Shown one piece after another: positions 1-5,664 of a DNA stretch of 5,878 bases. The position numbers and the translations under genes were made by a program. Source of the stretch: Hyphomicrobiales bacterium (GTDB lineage Bacteria > Pseudomonadota > Alphaproteobacteria > Rhizobiales > Beijerinckiaceae); contig JANYDZ010000357.1 of assembly GCA_025363375.1 (NCBI GenBank), positions 1 to 5,878 of the forward strand, in the 5' to 3' direction. The first letter of the stretch is position 1; every line of letters begins with the position of its first letter. The notes beneath the pieces were generated by a model. That model was not told the origin of the DNA. It worked only from the letters and a program-made list of their open reading frames with translations, and did not search any database.

Positions 1-658
1 GTTTGCGATTGTCCATGGGTGAAGCGCCCAGATATTTCTCCACGATATTGTCGGCAGGCCGCGTCAGGACGTCATGATTCCATTGCTGCGTCATGTCGAA
101 GATGCCGTAGTTTGAGACAACAGCTTTCACCCTGGCGCTGACATTGGCGTAGGGATCGTCCATGTGGGCCGCTCCCTTGAAGGTCGGATGGTCGCCGGCC
201 AGGCCGACCAGTCCCACGAGATGGCCGCCGGCTGAATCGCCCATGAGCGCGATGCGGTCCGGATCGGCCTTGAGCGCGTCCCCGCGGCTGCGCACGAACT
301 GGATGGCGGCGCGCACATCGTGGACGGATTCAGGAAACATCTTCTTGCCCGGCGTCACAAGACGATAGGAGACGGCGAAGACGACATAGCCACGCTGGGC
401 CAGCCACGGCCCCCAATATTGGTAGGTGCTGCGCGCGCCGCCCTGCCAGCCGCCGCCGTGGACGGCGATCATCACAGGGTATTTGCCGGGCGCGGCGGGT
501 TGCCAAAGATCGCCCGTCAGCGATACGCCGTCATGTTTGCCGTATTCGAGGTTGCGGCGAATTTCGACATTGTTGGTTTGCGCGAAGGCGGGGACGGCGG
601 CGGACGCCGCGACGGCGCCCATTCCCATGAGCGCGGCGCGACGCGTGGTGAAATGCAT
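1..658 (-). CDS. Secreted alpha/beta-hydrolase (esterase/lipase, BD-FAE-like), 3' end cut by window
   Basis: The gene runs off the left edge; 219 codons are visible. It encodes an exported serine hydrolase that probably cleaves a carboxylic ester; the substrate cannot be told. Residues 1-26 look like a Tat-type signal peptide: a twin arginine (TTRRAAL, R6-R7), an Ala-rich hydrophobic stretch, and a likely cut after AFA at residue 26, before Q27. The mature part starts with a strand and loop typical of the family, then the oxyanion-hole motif HGGGW (67-71). The nucleophile elbow GDSAGG follows, with Ser142 as nucleophile. The catalytic Asp and His would lie beyond the window. The ATG at 658 is supported by a strong GGGAGG ribosome site 6 bases upstream. 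It lies 75 bases downstream of the 3-hydroxyisobutyrate dehydrogenase gene and may have its own promoter. The fold is unrelated to the crotonase-fold 3-hydroxyisobutyryl-CoA hydrolase, so it should not be taken for the missing valine-pathway hydrolase. Confidence 0.88.
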   Translation of the reverse strand, partial: MHFTTRRAALMGMGAVAASAAVPAFAQTNNVEIRRNLEYGKHDGVSLTGDLWQPAAPGKYPVMIAVHGGGWQGGARSTYQYWGPWLAQRGYVVFAVSYRLVTPGKKMFPESVHDVRAAIQFVRSRGDALKADPDRIALMGDSAGGHLVGLVGLAGDHPTFKGAAHMDDPYANVSARVKAVVSNYGIFDMTQQWNHDVLTRPADNIVEKYLGASPMDNRK

Positions 659-687
659 TTTTTCCTCCCGGGAATGTTGCGAGGAGC

Positions 688-715
688 AGCATACATCGGC
701 GGCGCGACCTGTCCA
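688..715 (-). promoter_or_regulatory. Candidate sigma70-type promoter of the hydrolase gene
   Basis: Reading the minus strand, TGGACA (715-710, 5 of 6 matches to TTGACA) is followed after 16 bases by TATGCT (693-688, 4 of 6 matches to TATAAT). A start near 681 would give a leader of about 20 bases containing the GGGAGG ribosome site. This is a match by eye only; in GC-rich alphaproteobacteria such matches are weak evidence. Confidence 0.35.
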
Positions 716-733
716 TCGGCCTTTTACAGCGGC

Positions 734-1618
734 CTATTTCTCCTTGCCGCGAATGAGATGGATGATCCCGGAAAAATCCGCGCCGCCTTCGCCCCAGGCG
801 TTGTGCATCGCGTATATCTGCGTCGCCAGCGCGCCCATCGCGGTCGTGGCGCCAACGCTCGACGCCGCCTCCTGGGACAGGCGCAAATCCTTCAGCATGA
901 GCGCCGACGCAAAGCCCGGCTTGTAGCCATTGTTGGAGGGCGCCGCCGGCACCGGGCCGGGCACGGGACAATACGCCGTCGTCGACCAGGATTGACCCGA
1001 CGAGGTCGAGACCACGTCAAACAAGGCCTGCGGCGCGAGGCCGAGCTTTTCGCCAAGCACGAAGGCCTCGCAGGTCGCGATCATCGTCGCGCCGAGGATC
1101 ATGTTGTTGCAGATTTTCGCCGCTTGTCCCGCGCCCGCGCCGCCGCAGTGGACGATGCGCTTGCCCATGTTCTCAAGCAGGGGCCTGGCCGCCGCGAAGG
1201 CCGCGTCGTCCCCGCCGCACATGAAGGTGAGGGTGCCCGCCCTGGCGCCGCCTGTGCCGCCGGAGACGGGCGCGTCGAGAAAATGAAACCCGCGCTGCTT
1301 CGCCATCGCATGAGCCCTGCGCGCGTTGTCGAAATCGATGGTGGAGGAATCGATGATCAACGAGCCTTGCCTGGCCGTCCCGAGAATTTCATCGAGCACC
1401 GCGATGACGTGCCGGCCGGCGGGCAGCATGGTGACGACGACATCGGCGTCGGCGACAATCTCCGTGTTCGACGCGCCAATGGTCACGCCGCCTTCCGCCG
1501 CCGCGCCGCGCGAAACCGCCTCAAGATCGAAGCCGCGCACCGAATGTCCCGCCTTGACGAGATTGGCCGCCATGGGCCCGCCCATATTGCCGAGGCCGAT
1601 GAATGCGATGTTGGTCAT
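734..1618 (-). CDS. mmsB: 3-hydroxyisobutyrate dehydrogenase
   Basis: NAD-dependent cytosolic enzyme that oxidises 3-hydroxyisobutyrate to methylmalonate semialdehyde in valine breakdown. The 294 residues match the usual family length of about 295. The N-terminal Rossmann fold starts at once with GLGNMGGPMA (8-17). The substrate-binding signature DAPVSGGTGGARAGTL spans 115-130. The catalytic lysine is K168 in GQAAKICNN, and K243-D244 (LKDL) also match the family. The segment around 208-245, including YCPVPGPVP, is typical of true 3-hydroxyisobutyrate dehydrogenases rather than of tartronate-semialdehyde or glyoxylate reductases. I chose the ATG at 1618 because the Rossmann strand begins there and AGAGAA lies about 6 bases upstream. 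The frame stays open to an ATG at 1669, but that adds 17 residues unlike the family and overlaps the upstream gene. It starts 31 bases after the acyl-CoA dehydrogenase stop, consistent with one operon. Confidence 0.95.
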   Translation of the reverse strand: MTNIAFIGLGNMGGPMAANLVKAGHSVRGFDLEAVSRGAAAEGGVTIGASNTEIVADADVVVTMLPAGRHVIAVLDEILGTARQGSLIIDSSTIDFDNARRAHAMAKQRGFHFLDAPVSGGTGGARAGTLTFMCGGDDAAFAAARPLLENMGKRIVHCGGAGAGQAAKICNNMILGATMIATCEAFVLGEKLGLAPQALFDVVSTSSGQSWSTTAYCPVPGPVPAAPSNNGYKPGFASALMLKDLRLSQEAASSVGATTAMGALATQIYAMHNAWGEGGADFSGIIHLIRGKEK

Positions 1619-1649
1619 GGAAGTTCTCTCATAATTGGGACAGGACGCT

Positions 1650-2792
1650 TCAGCGCTCGACCAGTCCACGCGCGACGATCAGGCGCATGATTTCATTTGT
1701 GCCCTCGAGAATCTGATGCACGCGCAAATCGCGCACGATCTTTTCGACGCCGTAGTCGGCGAGATATCCGTAGCCGCCGAGCAATTGCAGCGCGTCGTTG
1801 GCCACCTTGAAACCCGTGTCCGTCGCCACGCGCTTGGCCATTGCGCAGAGCCGCGTGGCGTCGGGCGCCTTTGCGTCGAGCGAAGCGGCGGCGCGCCATA
1901 AAAAGGTGCGCGCGCATTCGAGTTCCGTCGCCATGTCCGCAAGACGGAATTGCAACGCCTGGAATTCGTCGAGGCGTTTGCCGAACGCCTTGCGGTCCCG
2001 CATATAGGCCAGCGCCTTGTCGAGCGCGGCCTGCCCGCCGCCAAGCGAGCAGGCGCCAATGTTCAGCCGCCCGCCGTCAAGGCCCGACATGGCGATGCGA
2101 AAACCATCGCCCTCCGCGCCAAGCCGGTTCGCCACGGGCACGCGGGCGCCTGCAAAAATCACGGCGCGCGTCGGCTGCGCGTTCCAGCCCATCTTGCGTT
2201 CATTCGCGCCAAACGAGAGGCCCTTGGTTCCGCCTTCAACGACAAGACATGAAATGCCCCTCGACCCCGCCTCGCCGGTGCGCGCCATCACAATGTAAAA
2301 GTCATCGGCGTTGCCCGCGCCCGATATGAACTGCTTCTGTCCGTCGAGCACGTACACATCGCCCTCGCGGCGCGCGCGCGTCGACAGCGCGGCGGCGTCG
2401 GAGCCCGAGCCCGGCTCCGTCAGACAATAGCTTGAGAGAACGTCCATGCGCATCAACGGGGGCAACCACTTCGCGCGTTGCGCGTCGTCGCCATAGGCGT
2501 CGATCATCCACGCGCACATATTGTGGATGGACAAATAGGCGGAAACGCAGGGACAGCCCGTAGCCAACGCTTCGAAAATCAGCGCGGCGTCGAGCCGCGA
2601 AAGTCCGGAACCGCCGTGTTCCTCCCGCGTGTAAATGCCGGCCATCCCGAGCCCCGCCGCCGCGCGCAGGACATCGACGGGAAAGCGTCGTTTCTCGTCC
2701 CACTCAAGCGCATGGGGCGCGATGCGCGCGTCGGAAAATTCGCGCGCCATGTCGGCTATGGCGATCTGTTCGGGATCAAGGGTGAAAAGCAT
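1650..2792 (-). CDS. Isobutyryl-CoA dehydrogenase (ACAD8-like acyl-CoA dehydrogenase)
   Basis: FAD enzyme that converts isobutyryl-CoA to methacrylyl-CoA, the first dehydrogenation of the valine branch after the branched-chain keto-acid dehydrogenase, passing electrons to electron-transfer flavoprotein. The 380 residues are a full-length acyl-CoA dehydrogenase. The N-terminal helical domain (about 1-115) includes GGSGLSRLDAALIFEALATG and SIHNMCAWMID, which closely match my memory of mammalian ACAD8. The FAD-contacting signature YCLTEPGSGSDAAAL is at 122-136. The C-terminal helical domain carries LQLLGGYGYLADYGVEK (335-351) and VHQILEGTNEIMR (358-370), with Glu363 as the expected catalytic base. 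An in-frame TGA five codons upstream of the ATG at 2792 bounds the start; no good Shine-Dalgarno site is visible. It precedes mmsB by 31 bases. A broader short or branched-chain substrate range cannot be excluded, but the operon partner supports isobutyryl-CoA. Confidence 0.93.
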   Translation of the reverse strand: MLFTLDPEQIAIADMAREFSDARIAPHALEWDEKRRFPVDVLRAAAGLGMAGIYTREEHGGSGLSRLDAALIFEALATGCPCVSAYLSIHNMCAWMIDAYGDDAQRAKWLPPLMRMDVLSSYCLTEPGSGSDAAALSTRARREGDVYVLDGQKQFISGAGNADDFYIVMARTGEAGSRGISCLVVEGGTKGLSFGANERKMGWNAQPTRAVIFAGARVPVANRLGAEGDGFRIAMSGLDGGRLNIGACSLGGGQAALDKALAYMRDRKAFGKRLDEFQALQFRLADMATELECARTFLWRAAASLDAKAPDATRLCAMAKRVATDTGFKVANDALQLLGGYGYLADYGVEKIVRDLRVHQILEGTNEIMRLIVARGLVER

Positions 2793-2936
2793 GTTGCTGG
2801 CGATTCACAAACGCGTCGGCGACGCTGGACACGCGCAAACTTTCACGCGGCGCGGAGCTTGGCAAGTTCGACAAAAGTTGCTCGACAATAGCCGCGCAAA
2901 AGGATTGATAGGCGGCGGGCAAAAAGCGAGGCCGAC
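2793..2936. promoter_or_regulatory. Divergent intergenic region between the valine genes and the SDR gene
   Basis: This 144-base gap must hold promoters for both directions. On the plus strand TTGGCA (2859-2864, 5 of 6 to the -35 consensus) is followed by GACAAT (2884-2889, 4 of 6), but the 19-base spacer is long. A short direct repeat TCGACAA occurs at 2868-2874 and 2882-2888, 14 bases apart, and could be a regulator site. A GAGG at 2928-2931 serves as ribosome site for the SDR gene. I found no convincing minus-strand promoter. That both promoters lie here follows from the gene layout; the exact elements are guesses. Confidence 0.45.
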
Positions 2937-3755
2937 ATGAAAATCGATCAATTATTCTGCGTGCGCGATCTTGTGGCGATCGTCACCGGCGGCGCCAGCG
3001 GCATTGGCCGCGCCTGCGCCGAGGCGATGGCCGAAAACGACGCCGTCGTTGTTTTGTTCGATCGAGACGCCGACGGAGCGGCGCGCGCGGCGCGGGAAAT
3101 GTCCGCAAAAGGCGGCCGCGTCACCGCCATGACGCTCGACGTCACGGATCGCGCCGCCCTCGAAGCCGCCATGGGCGAAGTGCGCGGCGCGCTCGGCCGC
3201 ATCGATGTGGTCTTCGCAAACGCCGGCGTCAGCGGCGGGCCTGGCTTTGTCGGCCTTGACGGCGTTCGCGATTCCAAAGCGGCGTTTGAGAATGTCGCGG
3301 GCGAGGTCTGGGAGCGCGTCCTGCGCACGAACATCATGTCGGTGCAGGCGACGCTCGCCGCCGCCGTTCCGCACATGAAGCGGCAGGGCCATGGCCGCAT
3401 CATCGTGACCTCGTCGGTCTCCGCAACGCGCACCGAACCGCATGTGGCGACGGCCTATGTGGCGAGCAAGGGAGCCGTCGGCCAGCTTGTGCGTCAGGCG
3501 GCCATGGAGCTGGCCGCCTACAACATCAACGTGAATGCTCTTGCGCCGGGCCCCACCGCGACCAACATTGGCGGCGGGCGTTTGCAGGCGGCCGACGCGC
3601 AGAAGGGCTTTGGCGCATTGACCCCCATGCGCCGCATCGGCATGCCCGACGACATGAAAGGCGCGGCGCTGTTTCTGGCGTCTCCCGCGTCGGCCTATGT
3701 CACCGGCGCGCATATCGCGGTCGACGGCGGCGCGCTGCTGGGCAAGGCGGATTAA
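2937..3755 (+). CDS. Short-chain dehydrogenase/reductase (classical SDR), substrate unknown
   Basis: A 272-residue classical SDR that oxidises an alcohol or reduces a carbonyl with a nicotinamide cofactor. The Rossmann motif TGGASGIG is at 17-24. An acidic residue, D42, ends the second strand (VVVLFDRD), which in this family usually means NAD(H) rather than NADP(H). LDVT (67-70), NAG (95-97) and N132 follow. The catalytic serine lies in TSSVS (158-162), and the active-site pair is Y174-K178 in YVASK. APGP (203-206) and the C-terminal TGAHIAVDGG (256-265) complete the fold. The ATG at 2937 has GAGG 5 bases upstream. It is divergent from the isobutyryl-CoA dehydrogenase gene, so it may share control with valine catabolism, but nothing in the sequence fixes its substrate. 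Its stop codon overlaps that of the convergent lipoate-binding protein gene. The class call is very sure; any finer name would be a guess. Confidence 0.93.
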   Translation: MKIDQLFCVRDLVAIVTGGASGIGRACAEAMAENDAVVVLFDRDADGAARAAREMSAKGGRVTAMTLDVTDRAALEAAMGEVRGALGRIDVVFANAGVSGGPGFVGLDGVRDSKAAFENVAGEVWERVLRTNIMSVQATLAAAVPHMKRQGHGRIIVTSSVSATRTEPHVATAYVASKGAVGQLVRQAAMELAAYNINVNALAPGPTATNIGGGRLQAADAQKGFGALTPMRRIGMPDDMKGAALFLASPASAYVTGAHIAVDGGALLGKAD

Positions 3756-4198
3756 TCGCCCGCGCCGCACCCGGCAAAATCAGCGCCGGCCATCCACGCT
3801 TCATAGGCGTCGGCGAGTTCATTGCCCGAAACCAGCCCCGCCACCGGCGCGTCGTCGGCGGCGCGCGCGATCAACATGTAGCCCTTGCCATAGGGGTCGT
3901 CGTTGGCGAGCGACGGATTGTCGATCATCGCGTCGTTGACCGCTTGCACAACGCCGTCGAACGCGATGCGCGCCGGCCCCACCCATTTGCCGCTCTCGAC
4001 AACCGCGCAGGCCTTGCCCGATTCCACCTGACGCCCGACGCGCCGCGGCGTGAACGCCAGAATGTCGCCGGCCAGCGCGACGGCCACGGCGTCCATGCCG
4101 ACGCGGAACGAGCCATCGCCGAGCCGCTCGTACCAGACGTGATTTTTCACGTCGTAGAGCAAATGCGTGGGAAAGGCGCAGCCTCTGACGGTGATCAT
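3752..4198 (-). CDS. lbpA: GcvH-like lipoate-binding protein (LbpA type)
   Basis: Small lipoyl carrier of 148 residues with the glycine-cleavage H-protein fold. The start of the domain, NHVWYERLGDGSFRVGMD (19-36), aligns with the H-protein HEWL...YTVGIT region. LAGDILAFTPRRVG (42-55) and the hairpin with ESGK (68-71) follow, so Lys71 is the predicted lipoylated residue. The C-terminal part, AVNDAMIDNP then DDPYGKGYMLI, matches H proteins. It differs from canonical GcvH in the lipoyl hairpin: ESGKWVGPARIAFDG instead of the usual ESVKA...APVSG. No gcvT or gcvP is present; the neighbours are a lipoate ligase and a DsrE protein. This matches LbpA proteins of the sHdr sulfur-oxidation pathway, where the lipoyl arm is thought to carry sulfur intermediates. 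It starts one base after the dsrE stop (TGA-C-ATG), with no clear ribosome site of its own, so translational coupling is likely. Carrier function is sure; the LbpA assignment is from context and the variant motif. Confidence 0.82.
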   Translation of the reverse strand: MITVRGCAFPTHLLYDVKNHVWYERLGDGSFRVGMDAVAVALAGDILAFTPRRVGRQVESGKACAVVESGKWVGPARIAFDGVVQAVNDAMIDNPSLANDDPYGKGYMLIARAADDAPVAGLVSGNELADAYEAWMAGADFAGCGAGD

Positions 4199-4199
4199 G

Positions 4200-4586
4200 T
4201 CAATACGTCAACACACGGCATTCCCCGTCCATCAAATCCGTAATCATTTTCGTCGTGCTCATCAGCCCCGCGCATTCCGGCACAAGATCGCTCTCGCTCA
4301 TGTCGAACAGATCGAAATTCGCGGGGCAGGCCCAGAAGCGCGCGCCGTGGCGATGCGCCTCCTTGATGAAGTCATAGACGGATTTGTCGGCTCCGGCCTT
4401 CACTTCAAGCTTTTCCGCGACGCCCTTTTTGAGCAACCGCCCGGCCGTCGCCGTGCAGACGACATCGACCTCGTAGTCAAGCGCCGCCGCCACCGCCGCG
4501 TGATAAAACGGCGCGCCAAGCTCCTCGCCATTGCGCGGATCCGTGTTGACGAGAACGATCAGCAAGCGCTTTGCGGCGTCAGCCAT
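4200..4586 (-). CDS. DsrE/DsrF-family protein, probable sulfur-relay protein
   Basis: A 128-residue cytosolic protein that looks like a DsrE/TusD-type fold. It opens with a beta strand, KRLLIVLVNTDP (6-17), then a helix rich in Ala (AAVAAALDYEV) and a second strand DVVCTATAGRLL (41-52). A loop with W85-A-C87-P follows in FWACPANFDLFDM. Cysteines are at 44, 87, 105 and 123; C87, after a strand in the usual position of the reactive cysteine of this family, is the best candidate for persulfide transfer, with C105 next. DsrE-like proteins are common companions of sHdr and Dsr sulfur oxidation. Its ATG lies inside the end of the lipoate ligase gene (8-base overlap, 4579-4586), and it is followed after one base by the lipoate-binding protein gene. 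The frame is open upstream to an ATG at 4754, but that stretch is Arg-rich, lies wholly within the ligase gene and does not look like protein of this family. The exact DsrE subgroup cannot be told by eye. Confidence 0.8.
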   Translation of the reverse strand: MADAAKRLLIVLVNTDPRNGEELGAPFYHAAVAAALDYEVDVVCTATAGRLLKKGVAEKLEVKAGADKSVYDFIKEAHRHGARFWACPANFDLFDMSESDLVPECAGLMSTTKMITDLMDGECRVLTY

Positions 4587-5664
4587 TTTTGATTCCGCTC
4601 GCGGCGAGGCGCGCCGCTTCCCCAAGGACCGACACAATATCACCTTGGCCGGCGCCAAGGAACTGAGCGCCCTGCCGGGCGAGAAATTCACCGGCGAGCG
4701 ATTCCAGGCCGTCGACCGGCCGATCACGCAAATGCGCTTCCAGATCCGCGACAACGCGCGGCGGCGTCACGAAGAAATCTCCGGCGATCAGCACGCGATC
4801 GATCCGCCCCGCCGCGCCCCCGCGCATAAGAATGGACGCCTCGATGAAGCCGCCCGGCGTTTGCCGCGAAGCTGTGTGGGCGCGGCCCGGCGCGGGCAGG
4901 AAATCATCGAGCCCCGTTACGAAGGCTTCGGTTCCAATCTCCTTCTCGTGGATTGTTCGCGCCGCCGTTTCTTCGGCGGGTTGCAAGGCGCCTTTGCGCG
5001 GCTCCATCTGCAGCGCGCCGGCGACGCCCGCCGCGAGGCAGGCCTGCACGGCGTTCGAGGGAGGCGCGGCGCCCAGGAACTCCCTGAGATCGCCCACGCG
5101 GTCCCGCAACGTCGCTATGGCGCGTTTGTCGAGTTTTTGAGCCCGCGCCGCAAGGGCGTTGGCCATGAAGTTGTGATCGAGTTCGATCAGCACAGTGCCC
5201 TGAAACACCAGCGCGTCGCCGTCGAAGTATCCGCCCGTGCCCGAAACTTTCTTGCCGTTGATTTCAACGTCGTTTCGCGGTCTGAACGCGGCGTTGGCGC
5301 CAAAGCCGCGCAGGCCGTTGGCAACGCCGTTGCAAATCAGGCTTGTCACGGTGCTCAACGCGGCGGGCACGCGGGAGCGCGCGGCGATCAGTTCCCAACC
5401 CAGAATGCCCGGCCCCATCACAATGGCTCCGCCGCCCGTCATTCGCCGCGCCGTCTCGACGCCGTTGGCGCCCACCCAATCGAGATTGACTTCGCGTTCA
5501 AGGCGTTGATGGCGTCCGACAATGGCGCTGCGTGGAAAGTGCTGAAAGCGCAATGTGTCCGGCGTCGTTCCCGCGCGCATCCCCGTGCAGAGGGCCTCGG
5601 TGAGGCTCAGGTTCTCGCGCGCGGTTCTCAATCCCGAATCGACGATGCGCAATTCATGCTTCAC
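4579..5664 (-). CDS. lplA: Lipoate-protein ligase with C-terminal LplB-like domain (sLpl(AB)-like)
   Basis: A 361-residue biotin/lipoate A/B ligase-family enzyme that activates lipoate or octanoate with ATP and transfers it to a lysine of a carrier protein. The catalytic domain covers about 1-250. RRMTGGGAIVMGPG (73-86) is the lipoyl-AMP binding loop, and NDVEINGKKVSGTGG (131-145) carries the catalytic lysine, K139. GYFDGDALVFQGTVLIELD continues the sheet as in LplA. The last ~90 residues (GGFIEASILMRGG, then IDRVLIAGDFFV at 288-299) resemble the LplB accessory domain, which archaea often encode separately. The start is GTG at 5664, overlapping the TGA of the upstream gene as GTGA, a typical coupling arrangement. 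The natural client is very likely the lipoate-binding protein encoded two genes downstream. Ligase family membership is very sure; the sLpl(AB) label rests on the domain layout and neighbours. Confidence 0.9.
   Translation of the reverse strand: MKHELRIVDSGLRTARENLSLTEALCTGMRAGTTPDTLRFQHFPRSAIVGRHQRLEREVNLDWVGANGVETARRMTGGGAIVMGPGILGWELIAARSRVPAALSTVTSLICNGVANGLRGFGANAAFRPRNDVEINGKKVSGTGGYFDGDALVFQGTVLIELDHNFMANALAARAQKLDKRAIATLRDRVGDLREFLGAAPPSNAVQACLAAGVAGALQMEPRKGALQPAEETAARTIHEKEIGTEAFVTGLDDFLPAPGRAHTASRQTPGGFIEASILMRGGAAGRIDRVLIAGDFFVTPPRVVADLEAHLRDRPVDGLESLAGEFLARQGAQFLGAGQGDIVSVLGEAARLAASGIKNG

Noticed and set aside
714..736. GGCC...GGCC inverted repeat after mmsB as a terminator
   Set aside because: The stem is only 4-5 base pairs and no T-run follows on the transcribed strand.
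1619..1669. Longer N-terminus for 3-hydroxyisobutyrate dehydrogenase
   Set aside because: It would overlap the upstream gene and put 17 unrelated residues before the Rossmann strand; the ATG at 1618 has a fair ribosome site.
320..1690. Plus-strand open frame of 456 codons opposite mmsB and the hydrolase
   Set aside because: The translation is Arg/Gly/Ala/His-rich with no motif, and the opposite strand encodes two clear enzymes. It is an antisense shadow caused by high GC.
2952..3770. Minus-strand open frame of 272 codons opposite the SDR gene
   Set aside because: His/Arg/Gly-rich translation without motifs, fully antisense to an intact SDR.
3752..4198. Canonical glycine-cleavage H protein (gcvH)
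   Set aside because: The lipoyl hairpin departs from the usual ESVKA motif, there is no gcvT or gcvP nearby, and the gene sits with a lipoate ligase and a DsrE gene. LbpA is the better reading, though not proven.
4587..4754. Longer N-terminus for the DsrE protein starting at 4754
   Set aside because: The extra 56 residues lie inside the ligase gene and are Arg-rich; the DsrE fold begins right after the ATG at 4586.
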